Source: Fibrobacterota bacterium
Lineage (GTDB): Bacteria > Fibrobacterota > Chitinivibrionia > Chitinivibrionales > FEN-1185
DNA length: 64,000 nucleotides
NCBI GenBank assembly: GCA_003165595.1
Contig: PLWQ01000007.1
Span: 18,108-82,107 of the forward strand
Direction: 5' to 3'
Shown: positions 26,565 through 36,276 of the stretch, one piece after another
Numbering within the stretch: position 1 is the stretch's first letter
Layout: each line of letters opens with the position of its first letter
The notes under the pieces: generated by a model
The model's database searches: none
What the model was told of the DNA's origin: nothing
The model's input: only the letters and a program-made list of their open reading frames with translations
Made by a program: the position numbers and the translations under genes

Positions 26565-27742
26565 GCGCGGCCGGCCGCTTGCGGAATCAAGGGCGGGGTC
26601 GAGACGTCCTTGCGGGCGAGCCTCTTTGCCTGCGCGAACCAGAAGTGCGGGCTTGCCGTGGAATCAGCCTTGTCCTCGCAAAGCGGCTTTATGAATGCCG
26701 AGAAACCTTCAAACAGTTCCTTTGCTTCCCTTTCTCTACCCGTCGTTGCTGCAATCGCGAGCAGGATATAGTAGGTCTTTGCGACGGAAGAACAGCGGAA
26801 TGGGCGCACGTCGGCGAGCACCTGCGACAGCCATGTTCTTGTGTTGTCAATGTGCTTGTCCCGCTTATCCTCAGGGGCATATTTTACAGCCGCATAGTTG
26901 ATGAATCCCATGAGGAACGGCGCATCCGCCTGGCGCGCCGTGGCAAGCGCACGCGTACACGTTTCGGCCAATAGGTAAAGGTGGTAGCAGCCGATCCTTT
27001 GCCGGGGGTAATCGAAGAGTTCTTTCCCATAAATCGTGCATGATTCCATCAATTTTTTCCTCGTCTTCATCTGCTTGGACAGCTGGTGCGCCACCTCCTG
27101 CGCCATGGTTGATTGCGGGCCCGTTCCATCCGGACGTCGGGCGTTGAAATGCGAGAAATCTATGGAGCACATTAAACAGCCGGAGCACACCACGGGCAAC
27201 AGTCCGAAAACGTCCACCTGCGTCCCTGTGCCGCGAGTGCGGCTCACGGGGAAGGGGTCGTCGCCGTCCCACGCCCACAGGTAATCGCTTTCGTCAATAA
27301 GATAGCCGTGAACGTCGGTGGAACCGCATATCGGGCACGAACACGAAAGGCGCGCCAGCCCGCTGTCGGGCGACGTGCATGCAGCGTAGGCATGCCGCAG
27401 CCTGCCGGAAATTTCCCGCTCCAGGTCCGGTTCACAGGCGTACACGGCGAACACCGAGCTGAGTTTGACGTCGTCAAGAACCTTTGCCACCGCGGGCGAA
27501 GGTGAAAGCAGGCAGAGCCGTTTTCCGGCAAGTTCGAGCCGTTTGTGCAGGTTGATAAACATGCGGATAGTGCTTGAATCGATGAAATCTACCGCCGAAA
27601 GGTCGAGGACGAGGTCCCTGTCCGGGCAGGTCTGGATATACTTGGACAATTGAGGAGATATCTGCGGCAACACACTCACTTTCATGTCGCCCCTGCAGGA
27701 AAAGATATCGTATTCCCCTCTGGAAATAAGAAGAAGACTCAT
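26561..27742 (-). CDS. STAS-domain protein with Cys-rich zinc-ribbon region, 393 aa
   Basis: The N-terminus (about 1-100) is an anti-anti-sigma-type STAS domain: LVLDLSAVDFIDSSTIRMFI carries the usual Asp-Ser-Ser phospho-site region. It is followed by a cysteine-rich part: SCSCPICGSTDVHGYL near residue 135 and CSGCLMCS near 190, spaced like a zinc ribbon. The remainder is helical and resembles DUF2225-type proteins. STAS domains regulate by binding anti-sigma kinases or partners. The start at 27742 begins directly at the STAS domain. Promoter at 27820-27849. Confidence 0.7.
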   Translation of the reverse strand: MSLLLISRGEYDIFSCRGDMKVSVLPQISPQLSKYIQTCPDRDLVLDLSAVDFIDSSTIRMFINLHKRLELAGKRLCLLSPSPAVAKVLDDVKLSSVFAVYACEPDLEREISGRLRHAYAACTSPDSGLARLSCSCPICGSTDVHGYLIDESDYLWAWDGDDPFPVSRTRGTGTQVDVFGLLPVVCSGCLMCSIDFSHFNARRPDGTGPQSTMAQEVAHQLSKQMKTRKKLMESCTIYGKELFDYPRQRIGCYHLYLLAETCTRALATARQADAPFLMGFINYAAVKYAPEDKRDKHIDNTRTWLSQVLADVRPFRCSSVAKTYYILLAIAATTGREREAKELFEGFSAFIKPLCEDKADSTASPHFWFAQAKRLARKDVSTPPLIPQAAGRA

Positions 27743-27819
27743 GGAACCCGCCTCAGATTGACGAACGTCACACCGGTGCCCTGCCGACCGCGCAGCATAA
27801 TGGCGCACCCGTACTTTTT

Positions 27820-27849
27820 ATCATACTATCATTGAATTGCAAAAGTCAA
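27820..27849 (-). promoter_or_regulatory. Sigma-70-type promoter for the STAS gene
   Basis: On the minus strand TTGACT (27844-27849) and TATGAT (27820-27825) are 18 nt apart. The start near 27813 would give a leader of about 70 nt to the ATG at 27742. Confidence 0.6.
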
Positions 27850-27866
27850 ATGGAGAACGAGGATGG

Positions 27867-28400
27867 CTACCGGCGCGGATAAAACAGAGCCACGAGCTTC
27901 CGGTAGGGAAACGACCGGCGGTAATCGGCCAGCAGATTGTCGATGTAGTGCAGCTGGCTCTTGGGCTTGCTGGCGGCCTTGTAGACGCCGGCGGCGCTCA
28001 TCGTGTTGGTGTAGGTGTCGACGCCCACCCGGTGGTGGAGTTCTATGCGGACGGGCATGGTGAGGGTGTCCTTTGCAAAGGAATACGGCCTGATGATACA
28101 CTGCACGCGGACGGTTGCCGCTGCCGAATCGTCGACCACTTCGAAGTATCCGTATTTTTCGCACCGTCTAAACTCCGCGACAAGCGCATCGTGGAGTTCG
28201 CGAAAATGGACGAGGAGCAGGCTTCGGGTCGCGCTGTCCTTAGGCCAGCCGCTGAGGGTCTGCAAAGAAGAAGAATCGACTAGCGGGCTCAGCAGCACTT
28301 TTTCGTTAGCCAGAGACACCATGGCCGCAGTGCCCGTTTTTGCATGAACCGTGCACGCTCCCAGAGCGATTGCGGCTATCGAAAACCACATGCGCAGCAT
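27867..28400 (-). CDS. Putative lipoprotein, 177 aa
   Basis: The start at 28400 has AAGGAG about 7 nt upstream. The N-terminus is a signal sequence with lipobox LGAC (Cys about residue 16), suggesting a lipoprotein. The mature part is mixed alpha/beta with no motif I recognise (FRRCEKYGYFEVVDDSAAATVRVQCIIRPYSF). It begins 22 bp after the metalloprotease stop on the same strand, so the two may be cotranscribed. Confidence 0.65.
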   Translation of the reverse strand: MLRMWFSIAAIALGACTVHAKTGTAAMVSLANEKVLLSPLVDSSSLQTLSGWPKDSATRSLLLVHFRELHDALVAEFRRCEKYGYFEVVDDSAAATVRVQCIIRPYSFAKDTLTMPVRIELHHRVGVDTYTNTMSAAGVYKAASKPKSQLHYIDNLLADYRRSFPYRKLVALFYPRR

Positions 28401-28422
28401 GCTTTTTCTCCTTTGCTCCGCG

Positions 28423-30825
28423 TCAGGGAATAACAAATAACTTCTGCGCCTTTTTCTTCATGCCCTTTGTCACGGGATCCTTGTACCCGATATGTGCAAA
28501 ATAGATTCCGGGAGACACGGCCGCTCCTGCGGCGTTGCACAATTGCCAGTCGAATCCGTAGGCGGATTCCACGAGCGAACGCGGCTGGCCGTTTTGTCCT
28601 TTTACGGCATGGGTGAGAAGCGTTCCGTCAATGGCGTAAATCCATAGTTCGAGGATGTTCTGTCCGCGAAACAGCATAGCCTTGCGGTTCGCGATCCTTG
28701 CAGGATTGGGATATGCCGTAAAGGGCACGGTCGTATCCACGGCAAACGCCTTCACAAACAGCGCGTAGATCCCGGGAGAGGGCGGTAAACATTGCCAGGT
28801 GACAATTGCGGAGTCGGCGGTGGCGGCGGCGACGCTCGCGCAGGGCGACCATTTGCCTGCCAACGAGTCGAAACGGCACACAACAACCGACGAATCGGAC
28901 ACGTGGTGAGCCGCCTCCAGCGCCCGGACGACGGAACGGGATTCCGTAATAGAAAGCTGCATGGACGCGCCGGCGTACAGCCAGGCTGCCGGGAACTCGA
29001 GGTCATAGGCGGACCCTCCAAGCAGCAGGCTGTCGGCTAGCGCCGATTGCGCCTGCGTTTGCGTCAAGCCGGTCTTTGCCACGGTAAGCGTGCACAGCAG
29101 GTCGCTGGCTGCATGCACCGAAACGGTTGCGTGCGGGTCGGTTGCCGGGGCGCCGGCCGCGGCCGACGAATACAGCGCTGTTTGTCCTTTGGTAACAGCC
29201 ACGCCGCAGACCTGAAACGTTACTTTCGCCGAGCGGGCATGGTCGTAACGCGCGTTGACCGCAACGACAAGCGCCTCGTTGCAGGAGTGCCATCCCGCAA
29301 CGGTGGCCGCCCCCGTTCCTTTTGAAGAAAGCGGAATCGTAAAGATGGAATCGTGGGCCGGAACCGTATCCTTCTTGAGAATGCAGTGCACGCTCCACAC
29401 CGGGCTCGTATCCGTGTCGCCGGCCGTTGTCGTGTCACCCGAAAAACTCAGGCCCAGGGTCGGGTTGTCGCTTGCCTGCCGCAGGTAGGAGAACGTGTTC
29501 ATGGAAAACAGGTTCACCGGCTTGGTCACCGAGCCGGAGGCGTCCGGAACGTCATTCGGATAGGGCCAGTCTCCTCCGAGCAACGCGGCGTCGGCAATGA
29601 ACCTGCCGGCTACCGCTCGCGGGCCGGTGTAATAACTTGCCGTGTAGAAACTACCGAGGAGGTCGGCCCACGTGCGGCCGGCGGCCGCCGATGCCTGGTC
29701 GAAGTCGGGCTTGAGGTCGGTGGCTTGCCGGTAATTGATAAAGAAGATATTCTTGACGTAATCTATCCGCGGCGACGGGTAGGCGAACTGGTACAGGTAC
29801 ATGCAGGCCAGGGCATTTTTATACTCGCTGTCGAAATCCGGGCTCACATGTTCGAACGCCGGGTTCGTGTTCTCGGTGAAGAAGGCGGCCATATACTGCA
29901 CGTAATCGTTGACATAATTGAACCCCAGGTCTTCCATGAGAACGGCGGAACCTTCAAGCAGCGATGCGGGGAGATCGTCCAGAATCACCTCTCCGGTGGA
30001 CTGGTCGTATTGCCTGGTCATCGCATATTGAACCCCGTGGAAGAATTCGTGGCAGCAGGTGACGCGGAGCGCGTTCTCCGGATGAACGGCGTAGTCTCCC
30101 CAGAGTGACGCGTCCGAAAATTCGCTTCGGAGTTCAATGTAGCTCGCGTGTCCGATGCCGGCCACGGACTGGTTGATGAGGGGGTAGGTGTAGGCATAGA
30201 CATCGTAGTCATCTCCGGTAAACAGCCGGATACTTATCTTGAACCTGGACGAGGGATGACCGGCGTCCACGAGAGGCCAGGGCTTTACAAACCCGAATCC
30301 ACTGATTTCCATGGACCAGGCGCTGTCCGCGGCATAGGCGACCTGATCGATGTAGTCGGGAACGCCGTTGGGCGTATGCAATTCGCTGCGCCAGTTGCCT
30401 GGATTGTAACCAATGGTGTCTGTCGCGCTCACCGGTTCGCGGCCCGAGGTATCGTAGTAGATTTCGAAGTTTCCGCCGGGCGACACATACTTTTTCCACG
30501 TTGGCGGAATGTTACTGGCCTGGACATACAGGGCCTTGAACGATGGTGAGAGCAGGTTCTGGTATCTTGCAATTGCAAAGAGATCGGCTTCCGACGGTGT
30601 AACAATCGGTCCCGAAATTTTGCCGCCGATCCCGGCGCGCCGCTGGAAATAGGGCGTGAGCCTTGCCTCGAACGCCGGAAGCGCCTGCCTTATTTCGGCC
30701 AGGGTTCTTGCGCTTGAAAGGAGGCTCGACGCGCCCGCTCCATGGCTCCTGAGGGCCTTGGCCTGGACGGATATTGCAAAAAGCAAGAGAAAAAAGGCGA
30801 GTGATCGGCACAGACATTTGGTCAA
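28423..30825 (-). CDS. Secreted zinc metalloprotease with FlgD/T9SS-like C-terminal tail, 800 aa
   Basis: A signal peptide (about residues 1-22) precedes a peptidase domain holding HEFFHGVQYAM (HExxH zinc motif, about residue 254), with ASLLEGSAVLMED downstream as the likely third ligand Glu. This arrangement fits MXAN_6640-type putative metalloproteases. A beta-rich middle follows. The last 90 residues (TAYPNPAR... GLFDWQLCNAAG-like, VSPGIYFAHI, basic KKKAQKLFVIP end) look like the FlgD-Ig/Por sorting tail of type IX cargo. The start codon is TTG with no clear ribosome site; it is chosen for the signal peptide. Secretion to the surface is inferred. Confidence 0.75.
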   Translation of the reverse strand: MTKCLCRSLAFFLLLFAISVQAKALRSHGAGASSLLSSARTLAEIRQALPAFEARLTPYFQRRAGIGGKISGPIVTPSEADLFAIARYQNLLSPSFKALYVQASNIPPTWKKYVSPGGNFEIYYDTSGREPVSATDTIGYNPGNWRSELHTPNGVPDYIDQVAYAADSAWSMEISGFGFVKPWPLVDAGHPSSRFKISIRLFTGDDYDVYAYTYPLINQSVAGIGHASYIELRSEFSDASLWGDYAVHPENALRVTCCHEFFHGVQYAMTRQYDQSTGEVILDDLPASLLEGSAVLMEDLGFNYVNDYVQYMAAFFTENTNPAFEHVSPDFDSEYKNALACMYLYQFAYPSPRIDYVKNIFFINYRQATDLKPDFDQASAAAGRTWADLLGSFYTASYYTGPRAVAGRFIADAALLGGDWPYPNDVPDASGSVTKPVNLFSMNTFSYLRQASDNPTLGLSFSGDTTTAGDTDTSPVWSVHCILKKDTVPAHDSIFTIPLSSKGTGAATVAGWHSCNEALVVAVNARYDHARSAKVTFQVCGVAVTKGQTALYSSAAAGAPATDPHATVSVHAASDLLCTLTVAKTGLTQTQAQSALADSLLLGGSAYDLEFPAAWLYAGASMQLSITESRSVVRALEAAHHVSDSSVVVCRFDSLAGKWSPCASVAAATADSAIVTWQCLPPSPGIYALFVKAFAVDTTVPFTAYPNPARIANRKAMLFRGQNILELWIYAIDGTLLTHAVKGQNGQPRSLVESAYGFDWQLCNAAGAAVSPGIYFAHIGYKDPVTKGMKKKAQKLFVIP

Positions 30826-31050
30826 GGGAGCAAGTCCAATCGCTTGAGGTGAGTAAGAAGAAAAATAGGTTGTAATGATTACGTTTCAAAAACAAATACT
30901 TGTATCACGAGCATTCAACCATGACCGACGAGTAAGCGCAAGCCTTGGATCGGTCAGATGTTGCGGAAGAAGCGGTGAGAGTCGTGCAAACGAATCGGGG
31001 TGCAAAAGCAGCGGGGAACGCGGGTAATCTCGCGGATGGGCCCGGGCCCG

Positions 31051-31113
31051 CGCTCTCCGGCAAGCCGATCACCAAAAAAAAACGGAGAGCGAGCTTTTTG
31101 AGCCCGCTCTCCG
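31051..31113 (-). terminator. Terminator with a third competing arm
   Basis: Read on the minus strand, CGGAGAGCG (31105-31113) pairs with CGCTCTCCG (31083-31091) and is followed by nine T (31074-31082). A further CGGAGAGCG copy (31051-31059) lies after the T-tract and could compete for the middle arm. It lies in a 501 bp non-coding stretch (30826-31326) between the TPR gene and the metalloprotease. I see no gene there; the 210 bp between the TPR stop and the terminator could hold a small RNA. Confidence 0.75.
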
Positions 31114-31326
31114 ATGAGAAAGGATTGTCCCGCTGCCTAATGTCTCTTGTCACCCGCAGACTTGGGGAAGCTATGAGTGAACAGACGCACACAAGGGAGG
31201 TGCTTAAGCTTCGGGTTCCTTTTTTACTACTATCGGTTTTTGGAATGCGGGACTTTAGCGAAATAATTTAGCCCTGTTGCCCTGTCGGAAGCATGTTACG
31301 TAATGCGCTGTTTTATAATGAGCTGG

Positions 31327-32103
31327 CTACGTCTCTTGGGCTTCGAAATCCGGCGCGATAACGGTGAGGAACGGAAATGTTTTGACGTAGAGGCCAAAAA
31401 TCTCCCTGGCTTCGCCGACTCTGCCGCAGGACTTTGCCGCGTCGAGAAGATTCAGGAAGTTGTCGCGCGACGTGGGATTGAGCTTGATTGATTCCGTAAA
31501 GAGCGTAAAAGCGTCGCTGTAGCGCTGCTGGTAAAAGGAGATGACGCCCAGGCCGGAGAAAACCTCGGCCGACGGACCTTCCTCGTCGTTGATCTTGAGC
31601 AGTTTCTCCATGGCGACAAACAGCTTGCCTTCCGCGATGAGGGCCAGGGCCTCCTCCACTCTCGGGTTGTACACGCCGACAATGAGGCCTCTTTCCGAAT
31701 TGTAAATCCCATCGCCCTGTTCCAGTATGCTGTCGCGGATCACGTGGATCTCCTCGACCCCGGGGTTCAGAAGCAGCGCCTGCTCGAAGTAGGGGAGCGC
31801 TTCGCCGATGCGCCGCAGCTTGAGCGAGGCGTCGAAGAAATTGATGAGGGCGTCGGTATAATCGGGTTTGGTGGTAAGGGCCTTCTTGAACATGGCATAG
31901 GCGTCTTCCCATGCCTTCCGGCTCCATGACACGATGCCGATATTGTTGTAGGCCCGGTAGTTCGACGGGTCTTTTCCAACAATATCAACGAGTGCTCTAG
32001 CCGCTGCGGGCAAATCGCCCGCAGCGATGTATTCTTCGGCCTTCTGGTTCTCCGCAATGTACAGTTCTTCCGGGATGTTTTGAGCAGGGTTGCTTTCTGC
32101 CAT
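31327..32103 (-). CDS. TPR-repeat protein, 258 aa
   Basis: A soluble protein of at least four TPR units (for example NYRAYNNIGIVSWSRKAWEDA, DALINFFDASLKLRRIGEAL, SGLGVISFYQQRYSDA), without signal peptide or TM. TPRs mediate protein-protein contacts; the partner is unknown. The ATG at 32103 has GGAGGAG 10 nt upstream. It diverges from dsbD; the 206 bp between them contains AT-rich -10-like boxes in both directions. A terminator lies 213 bp downstream. Confidence 0.75.
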   Translation of the reverse strand: MAESNPAQNIPEELYIAENQKAEEYIAAGDLPAAARALVDIVGKDPSNYRAYNNIGIVSWSRKAWEDAYAMFKKALTTKPDYTDALINFFDASLKLRRIGEALPYFEQALLLNPGVEEIHVIRDSILEQGDGIYNSERGLIVGVYNPRVEEALALIAEGKLFVAMEKLLKINDEEGPSAEVFSGLGVISFYQQRYSDAFTLFTESIKLNPTSRDNFLNLLDAAKSCGRVGEAREIFGLYVKTFPFLTVIAPDFEAQET

Positions 32104-32309
32104 GGTCGGGTAGCTCCTCCGCGTGAAAACGTCTGCCGATCAAAAAAGGATCACGCGCATTCGGAGTGCGGACGCGCATTATATTTTGTAAGGACAAGGC
32201 CGGAGACTTCAGCGATTAATATAATAAAAGTGTCCGGACGCAGTACAGGTTTCTGTGCCGGTTTCCACAGGCTTTCGGGGACAACCTTATTGTGGAGCAG
32301 ACTTACCGC

Positions 32310-34232
32310 ATGACCGCACTGCCTCGCGCAAGGGACGCTCAACCGATCATGCGGCTGGTTATCTCGCTTCTGGCGGTGTGCGTGCTGTGGTCAAACGCCC
32401 GTGCGGGGGCGCAGGACCTGACGGCGGAGATCGCGCTTGACAAACACGCATACGCTCCCGGCGACACGGTCATTGCCGCACTGCATCTCTCCATTCCCGA
32501 CAGATATCATTTGTACAGCAATCCTCTGGGACCCGGCATCGGCAAGCCCGCAAAGCTCCGCGTCTACAGCGACCGTGGCGTGCACTGGCGCAGCCTGTAC
32601 AGGACAAGACCCAGGCGATTTTATCCGGAAATCGGAGATTGGGTATGGGCCTACGAGAAAAGCGCCTACTTCTTCCTCAAAGGAGTTGTCGACAAGGAGT
32701 GTCCGCCGGTTATTGACGCGACGCTCTTTTTTGAAGGGCTGGAATGCGCCGCTTCGTGCATGCCCGTGAGTGTCGAGACCGACTTCAAGCTGGTGGTAAC
32801 CGATGCGGCTTCCGGCGCGCCCTGCGAGGCCGCCCCCTACATTCGCCCGCTGCTCGCCGACGCGGAATCCATGGATTTTGAAGTGCTCCCTACGCGGATT
32901 TCCATGAGCCGCGCGTCGGCGCCGCTTGGAGAGCTTTCATTCACGAATCTGCAGGGGTTGTCGGAAGAAAAGCCCTACGCGTGGGAATACGATCCGGTGG
33001 AGAAGAGAATCTCGATGAGTTTTCTTCTCGCCATTGTGTTCGGGTTCATTGCCGGCCTCATTCTCAACGTCATGCCCTGCGTCCTGCCCGTGCTCGGCAT
33101 AAAAGTGCTCTCTTTTGCAAAGGTTCGCAGCGACCCGCGCCGCGTGGTTCTCACGCGGAGCCTTGCCTTTGCGGGAGGCATGATGTGCGTGTTTATGGCT
33201 CTTGCGGCGCTCGCGTCGTTTGCGCACCTCTCGTGGGGACAGCAGTTTCAAAGCCCGTGGTTTCTTATTACCCTTATCGTGCTCACCGTGATTTTCGCCC
33301 TCGGATTGTTCGACGTGTATGTGTTCAACCTGCCCAATTCCGTTTCGACAATGGAACGCAGGAGTGGAAAGGGCTATTTTGGCGAATTTCTCCGCGGCAT
33401 ATTCGCCACGCTGCTTGCAACTCCGTGCAGCGGCCCGTTTCTGGGCGCCACGCTCGCATGGACGCTTACGCAGTCCACCCTGGTGATCTTCCTTGTCTTT
33501 GCTTCCATAGGCGCCGGCATGGCGTTTCCCTACGTTGCGCTTTCGGCAAGCACAACGCTGGTGCGCCTCGTTCCCAAACCGGGAAAATGGATGGAGGATT
33601 TCAAGCACCTTATGGGCATCCTTCTCCTCTGCGCCGCGGTCTATTTCCTGATGGGACTGCCTAAAGACATGGTGGTAAGCGCCGTGGGTTTTTCCATCAG
33701 CATCGCTTTTGCCGTGGTATTTTTTTCGCGCTTTGCGCCGCTGGGGGCATCGCTGTCGCGCTATGCAATTGCCGCCTGCATTGCCGCGGCAATTGGCGGA
33801 GCCGGTTCTTATCTGTCGTTCGGCGTTATTTACAAAATCACATCAACCCGGGCGGCGCTCGAAGCAGCCGCGGATGATATCCAGTGGGAGGAATTTTCTC
33901 CGAAACTCCTTCTGGGCGCGCATGCCAACGGGCGGCATGTGATCGTGGATTTTACTGCCAGCTGGTGCCTCAATTGCCAGTACAACATGATGACCGTGCT
34001 TTCTTCAAGGGAAGTCCGCGATTGCATCGCGAAGAAGGACATTCTGGCGCTCAAAGCCGATGTGACCTGGACGAACCTTCAAGCCGAATCGCTTCTGCAC
34101 CACCTGGGGTCGCGCAGCGTGCCGTTCTTCGCGGTTTTCCCGGGCGACGATCCGTACCACCCCATCATCATGCGGGACATCCTCAATAAGAGCGCGGTTG
34201 TCAAGGTGCTCAAGAAGCTGCGCGACAAGTGA
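32310..34232 (+). CDS. dsbD: DsbD/ScsB-family thiol-disulfide interchange protein, 640 aa
   Basis: It carries electrons from cytoplasmic thioredoxin to periplasmic oxidised proteins. Parts: signal sequence; N-terminal periplasmic domain (to about 225, with ECAASC); eight-TM core with two buried cysteines, in MPCVLPVLG and ATPCSGPFLG; C-terminal thioredoxin domain with SWCLNC (about residue 552). All three redox pairs are visible, so it should be active. The start is uncertain: ATG 32310, GTG 32292 or ATG 32349 all reach the signal sequence. A small hairpin TGGCGC/GCGCCA follows the stop at 34243-34257. Confidence 0.88.
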   Translation: MTALPRARDAQPIMRLVISLLAVCVLWSNARAGAQDLTAEIALDKHAYAPGDTVIAALHLSIPDRYHLYSNPLGPGIGKPAKLRVYSDRGVHWRSLYRTRPRRFYPEIGDWVWAYEKSAYFFLKGVVDKECPPVIDATLFFEGLECAASCMPVSVETDFKLVVTDAASGAPCEAAPYIRPLLADAESMDFEVLPTRISMSRASAPLGELSFTNLQGLSEEKPYAWEYDPVEKRISMSFLLAIVFGFIAGLILNVMPCVLPVLGIKVLSFAKVRSDPRRVVLTRSLAFAGGMMCVFMALAALASFAHLSWGQQFQSPWFLITLIVLTVIFALGLFDVYVFNLPNSVSTMERRSGKGYFGEFLRGIFATLLATPCSGPFLGATLAWTLTQSTLVIFLVFASIGAGMAFPYVALSASTTLVRLVPKPGKWMEDFKHLMGILLLCAAVYFLMGLPKDMVVSAVGFSISIAFAVVFFSRFAPLGASLSRYAIAACIAAAIGGAGSYLSFGVIYKITSTRAALEAAADDIQWEEFSPKLLLGAHANGRHVIVDFTASWCLNCQYNMMTVLSSREVRDCIAKKDILALKADVTWTNLQAESLLHHLGSRSVPFFAVFPGDDPYHPIIMRDILNKSAVVKVLKKLRDK

Positions 34233-34316
34233 TGTCTTTCTGTGGCGCGGAGCGCCATCATTTATTTTCCATCGTGCCTCGCAGCCCACACCCTGTATCC
34301 TGAAGGACACAGCACC

Positions 34317-36266
34317 ATGCCGAAAAATATAGTCCAGAAAATTCTTGACGATCACCTCGTTGAAGGCCAGCCCGTGGCGGGTTTGGAAGTCGGGATCAAG
34401 ATAGACCAGACGCTCACGCAGGATGCCACCGGCACCATGGCCTACCTGCAATTTGAAGCGCTCGGATTCGAGAAAGTAAAGACGGAGGTGTCGGTCTCGT
34501 ACGTGGACCACAACACGATCCAGGACGGCTTTGAGAACGCCGACGATCACAAGTACCTGGAAACCGTTGCGCAGAAGTATGGGATCTGCTTCTCGCGTCC
34601 CGGGAACGGAATATGTCACCAGCTGCACCTGGAGCGTTTCGGGTGCCCCGGGAAAACACTGCTGGGCAGCGATTCGCATACGCCGACCGGCGGCGGCCTG
34701 GGAATGATCGCCGTCGGGGCAGGCGGGCTCGACGTTGCCGTGGCCATGGGGGGCGGACCGTTTTACCTGTCGTATCCCAAGGTGATCAAGATAGACCTGC
34801 AGGGGAAGCTCAGCCCGTGGGTGTCGGCAAAGGACGTCGTCCTCAAGGTGCTCGAGATTCTCTCGACAAAAGGGAATGTCGGCGTTGTCGTGGAATACGG
34901 CGGCAAGGGCGTGGAAACGCTGAGCGTGCCGGAGCGCGCCACCATAGCCAACATGGGGGCGGAGCTGGGAGTCACGACGTCCGTTTTCCCTTCCGATAAC
35001 CTCACCAGGGCGTTCTTGAAGGCCCAGGGCAGGGATGGTTGCTTTAAACCCGTTGCTGCGGACGATGACGCAAGTTACGATCGCATCATTCATGTGGACC
35101 TGTCGGCGCTCGAACCGCTCGCGGCAACGCCGCACTCGCCGGGCAACGTGAAGCGGCTGGCCGAAATCGCGGGAACCAAAGTGCAGCAGGTCTGCATCGG
35201 GTCCTGCACCAATTCCTCGTACCGCGACCTCATGCTTGTCGCGGGAATCTTGCGCGGAAAGAAAATCGCGCCGCACGTATCGCTGGCGCTCGCATGCGGC
35301 TCCCGCCAGGTTCTGGAAATGATAGGCCGCAACGGCGCGCTCGCCGACATCATTTCCGCGGGCGCCCGCGTCATGGAAAACGCCTGCGGGTTCTGCATCG
35401 GCAATTCACTGGCGCCCGCTACGGGAAGTGTTTCGGTGCGCACCAACAACAGAAACTTTTTCGGGCGCACCGGCACCGAAAGCGCGCAGGTGTTTCTTGT
35501 TTCTCCCGAGGCTGCGGCAGCCTGCGCGCTTGCGGGCGAACTCGTGGACCCGGCGAAATTCCTGAGCGGCCAGAAATACCCCGTTGTCGATATGCCCGAC
35601 AAATTTCTCATCGACGACAGCCTGATCGTTCGCCCTCCGGAGAAGACCGCCAAAGTGGAAATCGTGCGCGGGCCCAACATCGGGGCGCCACCTTCGAACG
35701 ACGAATACCCAATGGCGCTGTCCGGGGTGGTGGCGATATGCCTGAAAGACAAGGTTACCACCGACGACATCATGCCCGCCGGAAGCCGCATGAAATACCG
35801 GTCCAACATTCCAAAATACGCGGAATTTGTTTTTGAGAGGGAAGACAAGACCTTTCCCTCCCGCGCCATGGAGAACAAGAAGAAGGGTCTGCACAACATA
35901 ATTGTCGCAGGCGAATCGTACGGCCAGGGATCTTCGCGCGAGCATGCCGCCATCTGTCCCATGTATCTGGGCGTAAAAATGGTGGTGGCGAAATCCATCG
36001 AGCGCATCCACAAGGCGAACCTGGTGAATTTCGGCATTGTGCCCGCGCTGTTTGCCAATCCCGCGGATTACGAGAGCATCAAGCAGGGGGATCTGCTGGA
36101 GGTAAAGGACGCCTACACCGGCATAGAAAAAGGGGAATTGTCGCTTGCAAATTCATCGACCGGCGCCGTTATCGTGCTCAAGGTCGATCTGTCGGAGAGG
36201 CAGAAGCAGATCGTGCTGGCAGGGGGGCTCATCAACCTGACGAGAAGCAGGACAAAGGCGGGCTAG
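34317..36266 (+). CDS. acn: Aconitate hydratase (monomeric, [4Fe-4S])
   Basis: It interconverts citrate and isocitrate in the TCA cycle. The three iron-sulfur cysteines are visible: CIGSCTN (about residue 293) and NACGFCIG (two Cys near 356 and 359). Other family blocks: LLGSDSHTPTGGGLGM, and the swivelling domain AGESYGQGSSREHAA. At 649 aa it belongs to the shorter aconitase type found in many anaerobes. ATG with AAGGA 9 nt upstream; the earlier frame start adds unconserved residues. It ends 10 bp from the convergent argA. Confidence 0.93.
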   Translation: MPKNIVQKILDDHLVEGQPVAGLEVGIKIDQTLTQDATGTMAYLQFEALGFEKVKTEVSVSYVDHNTIQDGFENADDHKYLETVAQKYGICFSRPGNGICHQLHLERFGCPGKTLLGSDSHTPTGGGLGMIAVGAGGLDVAVAMGGGPFYLSYPKVIKIDLQGKLSPWVSAKDVVLKVLEILSTKGNVGVVVEYGGKGVETLSVPERATIANMGAELGVTTSVFPSDNLTRAFLKAQGRDGCFKPVAADDDASYDRIIHVDLSALEPLAATPHSPGNVKRLAEIAGTKVQQVCIGSCTNSSYRDLMLVAGILRGKKIAPHVSLALACGSRQVLEMIGRNGALADIISAGARVMENACGFCIGNSLAPATGSVSVRTNNRNFFGRTGTESAQVFLVSPEAAAACALAGELVDPAKFLSGQKYPVVDMPDKFLIDDSLIVRPPEKTAKVEIVRGPNIGAPPSNDEYPMALSGVVAICLKDKVTTDDIMPAGSRMKYRSNIPKYAEFVFEREDKTFPSRAMENKKKGLHNIIVAGESYGQGSSREHAAICPMYLGVKMVVAKSIERIHKANLVNFGIVPALFANPADYESIKQGDLLEVKDAYTGIEKGELSLANSSTGAVIVLKVDLSERQKQIVLAGGLINLTRSRTKAG

Positions 36267-36276
36267 GGCGTCCTCG

